Of a DNA stretch of 11,272 bases, positions 1 through 6,994 are shown in pieces; the stretch's first letter is position 1; each line of letters starts with the position of its first letter. Below the pieces are notes generated by a model, which was given only the letters and a program-made list of their open reading frames with translations, did not search any database and was not told where the DNA came from. A program made the position numbers and the translations under genes. This DNA comes from an uncultured Mycoplasmatota bacterium (GTDB lineage Bacteria > Bacillota_I > Bacilli_A > RF39 > UBA660): NCBI GenBank assembly GCA_946497375.1, contig CAMMKE010000036.1:1-11272 (forward strand), in the 5' to 3' direction.

Positions 1-14
1 GGTATTAAAAAGAA

Positions 15-34
15 TGCTGAAAATTTACTCAGCA
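15..34 (+). other. Stem-loop near the 3' end of an unidentified upstream transcript
   Basis: A perfect 6-bp stem (TGCTGA at 15-20, TCAGCA at 29-34) with an 8-nt loop lies just upstream of a terminator hairpin. No reading frame is visible across 1-144. The stretch may be the 3' end of a structured RNA or leader, or the 3' untranslated end of a gene lying before the window. I cannot assign it to a riboswitch or RNA family, because any conserved core would be upstream of base 1. Confidence 0.35.
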
Positions 35-54
35 CCCTTTAATGTCGAAGAACC

Positions 55-84
55 GCATTGTTTAGGCAGTGCCTTTTTCTTTTC
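55..84 (+). terminator. Rho-independent terminator of the upstream transcript
   Basis: The arms GCATTG (55-60) and CAGTGC (67-72) form a 6-bp stem with one G-U pair and a 6-nt loop. The tract CTTTTTCTTTTC (73-84) follows directly. It most likely ends whatever transcript enters the window from the left and separates it from the small membrane gene at 145. Confidence 0.6.
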
Positions 85-144
85 TAACAAAAATGTAAGG
101 AAATAAACTTTTATTCTATGTTATTATTTAGTTGGTGATAGATA

Positions 145-312
145 ATGAGACAAAGACTAAGAGATATTATATTTTTGATAGTTGGTGTTAGTTTGACAAT
201 TATTTTCTATATAGTAGTAATACCAGCACTTGCCATTATTGGTTTAATTAAAGTAATTTCCATGATTAAGCACTTTATAAATAATCATAAATATGTTAGA
301 ATTAATCCATAA
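145..312 (+). CDS. Small membrane protein, 55 aa, unknown function
   Basis: The ATG at 145 is preceded by GGTGA (134-138), a good match to the anti-Shine-Dalgarno end, with 6 nt spacing. An in-frame TAG at 139-141 rules out any earlier start. The product has a basic N-terminus (MRQRLRD), one long hydrophobic stretch over about residues 8-42, possibly two short membrane segments joined at a proline near residue 29, and a basic, polar tail. I recognise no family. The stop is 12 nt before the Nudix gene at 325, so the two are probably co-transcribed. The clean ribosome-binding site, transmembrane composition and tight packing argue that it is real. Its small size leaves some doubt. Confidence 0.6.
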   Translation: MRQRLRDIIFLIVGVSLTIIFYIVVIPALAIIGLIKVISMIKHFINNHKYVRINP

Positions 313-324
313 GGTCGTGATTAG

Positions 325-942
325 ATGGAATATTTAGATTATTATGATGAAGAAGGAAACTATTTAGGTTATAAAACAAGAGATGAAGTTCATAAAGAAG
401 GGCTTTGGCATAATACTGTTCATTGTTGGTTATATGAGAATAATGGAAGCGTTTATTTTCAAATAAGGAAAGATAGCGGAAAGTTTTATACAACTGCCTC
501 AGGTCATGTTTTAAAGGGTGAGACTATTAAAGAAGCATTTAGGCGAGAAATAAATGAGGAAATAGGACTTGATATAGATAGTAGTGATGCAACATTCGTT
601 GGTGTTGTGCCATGGCGAATGGATAAAATGAAAAATGGTGTTCTTATTAAAGATAGAGCGAAAGCGAATGTTTATGTTGATTTATTTGAAGGAGATATTA
701 ATAGTTTTAAATTTGATCCTAAAGAAGTGCTAGGTGTCGTTAAAGTAAAAGCAAAAGATGCTTTAGAGTTATTTAAAAAGGGCAAAGGTGAGATCCCTGC
801 TATAATTATTACTACTAAAGATAATAAAAATATTAGAGAAAATAGAATGGTTACTATAGATGATTTTCTAGTTCGAGAGAATGAAAATGCTTATGATAAA
901 TATAAAGATGTGTTAAGTAAAATAATAGAAATTACTAAATAG
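325..942 (+). CDS. Nudix hydrolase, isopentenyl-diphosphate isomerase-like subgroup (YfcD type)
   Basis: This is a 205-residue Nudix protein. The full signature GX5EX7REUXEEXGU runs from G60 to L82, with catalytic R74, E75, E78 and E79 intact. The N-terminal block (D-E-E-G-N-Y-L-G, then R-D-E-V-H-K-E-G and W-H-N-T-V-H-C-W) is typical of the subgroup that includes IPP isomerase and E. coli YfcD. Those proteins act on diphosphate substrates or isomerise IPP to DMAPP. The substrate cannot be read from sequence. No isoprenoid gene is adjacent, so hydrolase is the safer call. The region after about residue 150 is a variable C-terminal extension. The start at 325 is supported by AAGG (311-314) and GTGAT (317-321). 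The stop lies inside a terminator hairpin. Confidence 0.88.
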   Translation: MEYLDYYDEEGNYLGYKTRDEVHKEGLWHNTVHCWLYENNGSVYFQIRKDSGKFYTTASGHVLKGETIKEAFRREINEEIGLDIDSSDATFVGVVPWRMDKMKNGVLIKDRAKANVYVDLFEGDINSFKFDPKEVLGVVKVKAKDALELFKKGKGEIPAIIITTKDNKNIRENRMVTIDDFLVRENENAYDKYKDVLSKIIEITK

Positions 943-964
943 ATGGTAATTTCTTTTCTATTTT
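927..964 (+). terminator. Rho-independent terminator overlapping the Nudix stop codon
   Basis: A perfect 9-bp stem (927-935 with 946-954) encloses a 10-nt loop that contains the TAG stop at 940-942. A T-rich tail (955-964, TTTTCTATTT-like) follows. The final codons of the Nudix gene therefore form the 5' arm. It should uncouple the Nudix unit from the ATPase gene. Confidence 0.65.
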
Positions 965-972
965 GGTACAAT
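964..972 (+). promoter_or_regulatory. Probable extended -10 promoter for the P-type ATPase gene
   Basis: TGG-TACAAT (964-972) matches an extended -10 element (TGn-TATAAT with one mismatch), 25 nt before the TTG start at 998. No convincing -35 hexamer is visible, as expected for some extended -10 promoters. The terminator immediately upstream supports a need for a promoter here. Confidence 0.4.
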
Positions 973-997
973 AATTATAAGAATAGGAGAGATTAAG

Positions 998-3598
998 TTG
1001 AAAGATGCTTATACTAAAACCAGTGTTAATGTAATAAAAGAGTTAAATAGCAGTAATGATGGCTTAACTGATAAAGAAGCTTCTATTAGATTAGAAAAAA
1101 ATGGTTTGAACGAAATAGAAAGAACAAAACAAAAGACTGTTTTAGAAATGATTAGAGAACAGCTTAAAGATAAAATGATTTTAATACTTTTACTGGCTTC
1201 AATTCTTTCTTTTTTATTAGGAGAATATGCTGAAGGAGTAGTTATACTAGTAATAATATTTATTAATGCAATGATAAGTATAATTCAAGAGAAAAAAGCC
1301 CTTGATGCAATAGAGACCTTAAGAAATATGAATGCTCATTATACTACTGTTATAAGAGGTGGTAAGAAAAAAAACATTTTAACTAAAAATGTTGTCGTAG
1401 GAGATATTGTCTATTTAGAAGATGGTAATATTATACCAGCTGATATAAGATTAATAGAAGAAAATGGACTAAAAGTAGATGAGTCATCTCTAACAGGAGA
1501 AAGTGTGCCTGTAGAAAAAGATGCTGGAAGTATTTTAGATGAAAATACGGCACTAGCCGATCGAGTAAACATGGTTTATTCTTCTACTATTATTTCCTAT
1601 GGAACCGCTTTAGGAGTAGTAACAGCAACTTCTAAAGATACAGAAGTAGGAACTATTGCTACGATGTTAGAAGATACTGATAGTATAGATACTCCATTAA
1701 AAAGAAAACTTAATAAGGTAGGAGAAATATTAAGCATTATTGGTGTAGTAGTTGCTATATTAATATTCATTATAGGACTATTATATGGTAGAGACTTTAT
1801 CTCTGTTTTAATGGTCGCCATATCTCTTGCTATTTCTGTAATACCAGAAGGACTCCCTGCTACTGCCACCATAGTTATGGCTTTAGGAGTATCTCGTATG
1901 GCTAAGAAAAATGCTTTAGTAAAGAAACTTCCTGCTGTAGAAGCCCTAGGTAGTGCCACTGTTATTTGTTCTGATAAAACTGGTACCCTTACTTTAAATA
2001 AAATGACTGTTGTAAAAAGCACTTTATATAGTGATATTATTAATAAAAATGATGAGAATACCTTTAATGATGAATTAATAAAATGTTCTTGTTTATGTAA
2101 TAATGCTTATCTTGATAAAGATAAAGTAATAGGAGATCCTACAGAAGGGTGTTTATTGAGTTATGCCAAAGAGCTTGGTTATGATGTTAAAAATATAAAG
2201 AGTAATAAAGTTTTATTTCAAGAACCATTTGACTCTATTAGAAAGAGAATGAGTGTCGTTGTTAAAGATACCAAAGAATATCTTCTCTATAGTAAAGGAG
2301 CTCCTGAAGAGTTAATTGATGTCTGTAGTTATGCTATAGTAGATGATAAGAAAATTAAACTTACTAAAGATGATAAAGACTTGGTTAAAGACTACTGTAT
2401 AGAATTATCTAGTAAAGGTTTAAGACTATTAGGCTTTGCTAGTAAAAACATCACATCTCTTCCTTGTGAAGGAGAAAAGATAGAAGAAGATTTAACTTTT
2501 ATTGGTATTATGGGAATAATTGACCCTCCAAGAGAGGAAGTGAAACACGCTATTAGTACTTGTAAAGAAGCAGGTATTAAAGTAATTATGATTACAGGAG
2601 ATCATAAATTAACAGCTAAATCTATTGCTAAAGACCTAGGAATTTATAAAAAGGGCGATTTGGTTATTGATGGAGAAAACTTAAGTAAAATGAGTGATTT
2701 AAAACTTCGTAATACTATTAAAAATATTTCTGTTTTTGCAAGAGTAACTCCTAAAGATAAATTAAGAATTGTTAATGCTTTAAAGAAGAACAAAGAAATA
2801 GTAGCGATGACAGGAGATGGTGTTAATGATGCTCCTGCCTTAAAGAAAGCTGATATTGGTGTTGCTATGGGAATTACTGGTACAGATGTTGCTAAAGATT
2901 CAGCAGCCATGATTCTTTTAGATGATAATTTTACAACAATAGAAGCAGCCGTTAAAGAGGGAAGAAGAGTATATCGTAATATTCAAAAAGTTATTCAGTA
3001 CTTATTAGCAGGTAATATTGCCGAAGTCTTAACTATTTTTATAACGATATTATTTAATCTTTCTAGCCCTTTACTTGCCGTTCATATTTTATTTATTAAT
3101 CTTGTAACTGATACACTACCTTCCCTTGCTCTTGGAATAGATCCAGCAAGCCCTAATATTATGAAACATAAACCAGTAAAACAAGGAAGTTTATTTGAAA
3201 AAGGACTTGTTTTCAGAATAGTATTTTATGGTATTTATCTTGCCATTATTACTATAATTGCATACTTTATAGGTATAAATGATAGTTTTAATGTGGGGAT
3301 GACTATGGCTTTTACAGTTTTATGTCTATCCCAAATATTCCATGCCCTAAATCAAAGTTCAAGTGAAACATCACTATTTAGTAAAGATTATCCAAGAAAT
3401 AAAATGTTATATTTAGCAATGTTTGGTTCAATTACTTTCCTTCTAATAGTTTTATTTATAACACCTATAAGAGAGTTCTTCTCCCTTGGTGTTCTAACAG
3501 GAAGTGAATGGTTAATAGTTATATTATTATCACTTTCACCAATTTTAGTAGTTGAAATCTTTAAAGCAATAAAAAGATATTTTAAAATAGAGGAGTAA
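998..3598 (+). CDS. Cation-transporting P-type ATPase, Ca2+ type (P2A)
   Basis: This is an 866-residue P-type ATPase of the SERCA/PMR1/LMCA1 class, and it is complete. It should use ATP to export Ca2+ across the plasma membrane. Visible motifs in order are: the cation-ATPase N-terminal region (about 1-70); M1-M2; the actuator TGES at 166-169; PEGLP in M4 at 283-287; the phosphorylation loop DKTGT with D326; nucleotide-binding KGAPE at 433-437; and the P-domain hinge TGDGVNDAP starting at T605. Ca2+-site residues are recognisable: E284 (M4), N673 and E676 in NIAEV (M5), and N701, T704 and D705 in M6. The M8 position matching SERCA E908 appears to be Q779. The start is TTG at 998 with AGGAGA (985-990) 7 nt upstream. 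The transporter gene at 3603 follows after 4 nt, so the two form an operon. Confidence 0.93.
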   Translation: MKDAYTKTSVNVIKELNSSNDGLTDKEASIRLEKNGLNEIERTKQKTVLEMIREQLKDKMILILLLASILSFLLGEYAEGVVILVIIFINAMISIIQEKKALDAIETLRNMNAHYTTVIRGGKKKNILTKNVVVGDIVYLEDGNIIPADIRLIEENGLKVDESSLTGESVPVEKDAGSILDENTALADRVNMVYSSTIISYGTALGVVTATSKDTEVGTIATMLEDTDSIDTPLKRKLNKVGEILSIIGVVVAILIFIIGLLYGRDFISVLMVAISLAISVIPEGLPATATIVMALGVSRMAKKNALVKKLPAVEALGSATVICSDKTGTLTLNKMTVVKSTLYSDIINKNDENTFNDELIKCSCLCNNAYLDKDKVIGDPTEGCLLSYAKELGYDVKNIKSNKVLFQEPFDSIRKRMSVVVKDTKEYLLYSKGAPEELIDVCSYAIVDDKKIKLTKDDKDLVKDYCIELSSKGLRLLGFASKNITSLPCEGEKIEEDLTFIGIMGIIDPPREEVKHAISTCKEAGIKVIMITGDHKLTAKSIAKDLGIYKKGDLVIDGENLSKMSDLKLRNTIKNISVFARVTPKDKLRIVNALKKNKEIVAMTGDGVNDAPALKKADIGVAMGITGTDVAKDSAAMILLDDNFTTIEAAVKEGRRVYRNIQKVIQYLLAGNIAEVLTIFITILFNLSSPLLAVHILFINLVTDTLPSLALGIDPASPNIMKHKPVKQGSLFEKGLVFRIVFYGIYLAIITIIAYFIGINDSFNVGMTMAFTVLCLSQIFHALNQSSSETSLFSKDYPRNKMLYLAMFGSITFLLIVLFITPIREFFSLGVLTGSEWLIVILLSLSPILVVEIFKAIKRYFKIEE

Positions 3599-3602
3599 TA
3601 TT

Positions 3603-4819
3603 ATGATAATAAATAAGAAAAGAATAGTTTTAAGTAATAAAATCTATCCTCTTTTTGCAGGTTTATCAGGAGATTTAATTTTCTATATTGCAATTAATAC
3701 ACTATTCTTAACAGAAGTTAAACATTTAAGCGCTTTAGAGATAAGTTCACTTACTACAATTAGTACTTTGGTAATGCTTCTTTTAAATCCTGTAGTTATA
3801 AAAATAATAATAAAATAGGATCATTAAATTCAGTTAGAGTAGGAGTTATACTTCTTTTCTTAGGTGCTTTCCTAATAACTATTGGTAATAATTATTTTAC
3901 TATTTTAATAGGCTCTATTCTTTATGAAGCTTATGCTTATTTTAAGAAAATGAATACTGTAATGTTAAGAAATAATTTAAATTTTTTAAAAGAAGAGGAT
4001 AGACATCTAGAATATGAAAGTAAGGGTTCTTTAATTTATGCAGTTGTTACCATGTTTACTGCATTCATCTCAGGAATCCTCTTTAGTTTAAATAATTATT
4101 TACCTATGGTATGTTGTTTAATCTTTTGTTTAATTAATATTATTTTAGTTAACTTTCTATATGAGGTTAAGCCTTTTAATAAGAAGAAAATAAATTATGA
4201 TAAAAGAAAAGTTAAAATTACTCATCTAATCTTTTTACTTTTCCTTCTTTTTGCTATATGTTATGCCATTATTGATTTAGGACAAAATAATAGTAAATTA
4301 TTTATACAGTACAAGTTAGGAGAGTTTTTAACTATTAATAACGTAGCAATTGCTTTATCTTTAATAGTCAGTATCTCAAGAATTGTAAGAGTAGTTGCAA
4401 ATTATTTCTTTTTAAGTATATATGAAAAATATAAAAGCAAAATTTTATCAATTATAGGATATAGTTTGTTTATATCATTTACTCTTATTTTAATAGGAAA
4501 CTTTGTCCCTCATAAAATAATTGGTATTATTTTAATGAGTTTTGGCTTTTGCGTATTTCTTGCTGTAAGAGATCCCTTTGAAAATTACATTAAAGAATTA
4601 TTACTTGATAATAGTAAAGAAGAAGACCATAAGATAATGATTAACAAGTTAAACTTTACAAGAAAATTAGGGAAATTAATAATAAGTAGCTTAATTACTT
4701 TAATACTTCTAAAAGATAATTTAACTTATGTAATGGTATTCTTATTAGGACTATCTTGTTTTTGTTTAGTGATAGTTTATGAAATATATAAAATATTAAG
4801 GAAAAAGAAATACGCTTAA
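3603..4819 (+). pseudogene. MFS-like multi-pass transporter gene, interrupted by a frameshift
   Basis: Two open pieces belong to one gene. The ATG at 3603 has AGGAG (3591-3595) 7 nt upstream and reads 71 codons to TAG at 3816-3818. The same protein then continues without a break in the -1 frame (bases 3815-4819), giving about 405 residues in all. Between 3819 and 3950 the second frame is open and hydrophobic, well upstream of its first ATG (3950), which shows that the ATG is internal. One missing A in the run 3800-3804 or 3812-3815 explains the break. The composite has roughly 10-12 hydrophobic segments with basic loops, a length and layout typical of the major facilitator superfamily. No substrate motif is recognised. 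It sits 4 nt after the ATPase. It could be a real pseudogene or a single-base sequence error. Confidence 0.75.
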
Positions 4820-4831
4820 AATATCTTGAAA

Positions 4832-4859
4832 TATAGATGGTTTTGTTTTGGTATCTATA
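4832..4859 (+). other. AT-rich hairpin after the transporter gene, possible weak terminator
   Basis: TATAGAT (4832-4838) pairs with ATCTATA (4853-4859) around a 14-nt T/G-rich loop, 13 nt past the transporter stop. No clean T-tract follows, so termination would be weak. The rest of 4820-4940 shows only the AAAGGAA ribosome-binding site of the next gene and no convincing promoter. Confidence 0.25.
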
Positions 4860-4940
4860 CTATTTATATTAAAAATTACAAGATACAAAGTAGAATTATT
4901 AAAGTATAGTATTATAAGCTGATTTAAGAAAGGAATTTAT

Positions 4941-5405
4941 ATGAAAAAAGTAAGAAATGCTGTAAGGACATTTGTGATTGTAAATGAAAAGGTTCTATGT
5001 ATAAAATATAAGGAAGAAAATGCAGGATATATTGATATTCCTGGAGGAAAAATAGAAGACTGTGAAACAAGTATGGATGCAGCGATTAGAGAAGTCAAAG
5101 AAGAAACAGGGATAGAAGTTAGTAATTTAGAAAAAGTAGGTAATATTATTATCGAATATCCTGATAGAATTTATAATATGAATGTATTTGTTACAAGTGA
5201 TTATAGTGGAAATGTTAGAAATAATGAAGAAAATGATGCTTTCTTTATTGATAAAGATGATTTACTAAAAGAAAAAAAGAAGTATGCTATTACCTTATTG
5301 TTAGGTAATGAGTTTAAAGATGATTTTAATAATAGAAATATTAATGTTAAATTCAATGTTGATAATAATCATAGAGTTATTAATTATATTAGCATAGAAG
5401 AATAA
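4941..5405 (+). CDS. Nudix hydrolase, MutT-like
   Basis: This is a 154-residue protein with a complete Nudix box from G36 to I58 (G-X5-E42-X7-R50-E51-V-K-E54-E55-T-G-I), preceded by the usual IPGG turn at 33-36. All Mg2+-binding glutamates are present. The first 30 residues form the beta strands expected for the fold. After about residue 110 the sequence is rich in N, D and K, with no recognised domain. Proteins of this type hydrolyse nucleoside diphosphate-X compounds (oxidised dNTPs, NTPs, sugar nucleotides); the substrate here is unknown. The start at 4941 has AAAGGAA (4929-4935) 5 nt upstream. It is unrelated in detail to the isomerase-like Nudix at 325 and has no clear partner gene. Confidence 0.88.
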   Translation: MKKVRNAVRTFVIVNEKVLCIKYKEENAGYIDIPGGKIEDCETSMDAAIREVKEETGIEVSNLEKVGNIIIEYPDRIYNMNVFVTSDYSGNVRNNEENDAFFIDKDDLLKEKKKYAITLLLGNEFKDDFNNRNINVKFNVDNNHRVINYISIEE

Positions 5406-5469
5406 AGTATCTTAAATAATAAATATATTTTTAAAACATAAACTTACTACTGGAAAGGTAGTGAAGCAT

Positions 5470-6726
5470 ATGTTTACAAGAGGAATAGATAAGAGAATGA
5501 AAATTATTCTTTTAATATTTACTAGTATCCTTTTAATAATTGTTTTAAGAGTCTTTTATGTACAAGTAGTAGATTATAAAAAACTATCAACTCTTGCAAG
5601 TGATCTTTGGAGTAGAAATTTACCTATTGAAGCTTCTCGTGGAAGGATACTTGATCGAAATGGAGTAGTTCTTGCTGACAATATTACAACAACGTCTTTA
5701 GTTTTAATACCTAATCAAATCAAGAATAAAAAAGAAGTAACGACAAAACTTGCCGAGATTTTAGGTGTTAGTTTTGATGAGATGAAAGAGCATGTTTATA
5801 AAGAAACATCCATTGAAAGAGTTCATCCAGAAGGAAGAAGATTATCTTATGAAGTAGCTGATAAAATAGAAGCTTTAAACTTTGATGGAGTTTATCTAGT
5901 TAAAGAGTCTAAAAGATATTATCCTTATGATACGATGTTATCCCATGTTTTAGGTTATGTTGGTATAGATAATCAAGGTCTATCAGGAATTGAGTTACAG
6001 TATGATAATTATTTAACAGGGGAAAATGGAGCGATTAAATATTTTAGTGATGCAAAGGGAAATAAACTAGAGCTTACAGATTTATATATAGAACCACAAG
6101 ATGGTATGGATTTACAACTTACTATCGATGTAAATATTCAAAAGTCAGTAGAGCGTGAATTAGATAATGTTGTAGATATGTTTAATCCTGATATGGCTCT
6201 TGCTGTAGTTATGGATCCTAATACAGGAGAGGTTCTTGCTATGAGTTCTAGACCTAATTTTGATCCTAATAATTATCAAAACTATACAACGGAAGAACTG
6301 TCTCGTAATTTGCCTATATGGGCTACATATGAACCAGGTTCTACGCAAAAGATAGTAACAACGGCAGCGGCAGTAGAAGAAAAAGTGGTAGATTTATTTA
6401 AAGATGAGTTTACAGATACTGGTTCAGTTAGGGTAGATACTGCTAGAATTAAATGTTGGAAAGCAGGAGGACATGGTCATCAAACATTTTTGCAGGTACT
6501 TCAGAACAGCTGTAACCCAGGATTCGTTAAAATGGGCCAGTTATTAGGAAAAGAGAAATTATTTCATTACTTAGACTTGTTTGGTTTTGGTTCTAAAACT
6601 GGAATAGACCTTAATGGAGAAGGAGAAGGTATTATCTTTCCTCTTGATAAAGTAGGTAACATTGAACTTGCAACTACTGCTTTTGGGCAAGGAATTAGTG
6701 TTACACCTATTCACCTTATTGTCTAA
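5470..6726 (+). CDS. Class B penicillin-binding protein (PBP2/SpoVD/FtsI family), C-terminally truncated
   Basis: The product is a membrane-anchored peptidoglycan transpeptidase, 418 residues long. It has a short basic N-terminus, a membrane anchor at about 11-28, and the dimerisation-domain signature S-R-G-R-I-L-D-R-N-G near residue 60. The transpeptidase domain shows SxxK as S291-T-Q-K294 and SxN as S347-C-N349. The conserved G-Q-G-I-S-V-T-P stretch follows near the end, and then the frame stops at TAA. Family members normally run at least 150 residues further and carry the KTG motif, which is missing, so enzymatic activity is doubtful. ATG 5470 is preferred over GTG 5461. The segment 5453-5464 matches GAAAGGAGGTGA at 10 of 12 positions, so the GTG lies inside the ribosome-binding site and the ATG sits 5 nt after it. 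The break is discussed under findings. Confidence 0.85.
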   Translation: MFTRGIDKRMKIILLIFTSILLIIVLRVFYVQVVDYKKLSTLASDLWSRNLPIEASRGRILDRNGVVLADNITTTSLVLIPNQIKNKKEVTTKLAEILGVSFDEMKEHVYKETSIERVHPEGRRLSYEVADKIEALNFDGVYLVKESKRYYPYDTMLSHVLGYVGIDNQGLSGIELQYDNYLTGENGAIKYFSDAKGNKLELTDLYIEPQDGMDLQLTIDVNIQKSVERELDNVVDMFNPDMALAVVMDPNTGEVLAMSSRPNFDPNNYQNYTTEELSRNLPIWATYEPGSTQKIVTTAAAVEEKVVDLFKDEFTDTGSVRVDTARIKCWKAGGHGHQTFLQVLQNSCNPGFVKMGQLLGKEKLFHYLDLFGFGSKTGIDLNGEGEGIIFPLDKVGNIELATTAFGQGISVTPIHLIV

Positions 6727-6824
6727 TAAATGATACCCTTACTATTACTAGAGGATTAAATAGTAAATACACTAAAAAATATGATGTGGAGTATGAATAT
6801 AAGTGCTATATTAATATTGTTTAG
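6726..6824 (+). other. Short coding-like remnant in a different frame after the PBP break
   Basis: Directly after the truncated PBP, another frame reads about 32 codons (N-D-T-L-T-I-T-R-G-L-N-S-K-Y and onward) to TAG at 6822-6824, just before a strong terminator. It has no start codon or ribosome-binding site of its own and does not resemble the missing PBP end. It may be the 3' end of a gene joined here by recombination, or chance. I cannot identify it. Confidence 0.2.
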
Positions 6825-6835
6825 TTTTTTAATTG

Positions 6836-6869
6836 CGATTAAGTCATTGGTGATTTAATCGTTTTTATT
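6836..6869 (+). terminator. Strong Rho-independent terminator between the PBP and the defence genes
   Basis: An 11-bp stem with one G-U pair (6836-6846 with 6851-6861) closes a TTGG tetraloop and is followed by TTTTTATT (6862-6869). It is the best terminator in the window. It isolates the 1247-residue nuclease-NTPase gene from read-through of the cell-wall gene. Confidence 0.8.
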
Positions 6870-6888
6870 AGGATAAAAGAGTAATAGC

Positions 6889-6928
6889 ATTAATTAATTT
6901 TAGACATAATTTTATGTTTTTAATTAAT
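6889..6928. repeat. AT-rich interrupted inverted repeat upstream of the STAND gene
   Basis: The outer arms ATTAATTAA (6889-6897) and TTAATTAAT (6920-6928) enclose a second inner pair ACATAA (6904-6909) and TTATGT (6912-6917). It ends 27 nt before the proposed -10 box of the STAND gene. It could bind a regulator, form a hairpin, or mark an insertion boundary. The composition is nearly all A and T, so chance pairing is possible. Confidence 0.35.
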
Positions 6929-6955
6929 AATCTCTAAATAATGAGTTTTATGTTG

Positions 6956-6961
6956 TATAAT
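6956..6961 (+). promoter_or_regulatory. -10 box for the STAND nuclease gene
   Basis: A consensus TATAAT lies 33 nt before the GTG start at 6995, giving a short leader with the strong GGAGGTG site. The region 16-18 nt upstream has no good -35 hexamer. Its position between a strong terminator and the gene supports a dedicated promoter. Confidence 0.45.
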
Positions 6962-6994
6962 AAATATTAAAGCAAAAACTCGGAGGTGTTTAAT

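Noticed and set aside
40..84. T-box leader or Mg2+ riboswitch at the left edge
   Set aside because: The GAACCGC stretch recalls a T-box, but the required TGGN is missing; no M-box core can be seen, and the terminator separates it from downstream genes.
302..493. Minus-strand open frame of 63 codons across the Nudix gene start
   Set aside because: It lies opposite a well-supported Nudix gene, with no ribosome-binding site and no recognisable domain.
1597..2022. Minus-strand open frame of 141 codons inside the P-type ATPase
   Set aside because: It is antisense to the M3-M4 and phosphorylation region of an intact, conserved enzyme; its openness follows from codon bias on the other strand.
2644..2910. 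Minus-strand open frame of 88 codons inside the ATPase P-domain
   Set aside because: It is antisense to the conserved TGDGVNDAP region and has no independent signals.
3810..3820. Programmed -1 ribosomal frameshift in the transporter gene
   Set aside because: No X-XXY-YYZ slippery heptamer in the zero frame and no obvious downstream stem or pseudoknot; an ordinary one-base deletion explains it.
5405..5470. SigE-like sporulation promoter before the PBP gene
   Set aside because: CATAAACT at 5437-5444 resembles a SigE -10, but no -35 match occurs at the proper spacing.
6160..6348. Minus-strand open frame of 62 codons inside the PBP
   Set aside because: It is opposite the transpeptidase domain, basic and low in structure, with no ribosome-binding site.
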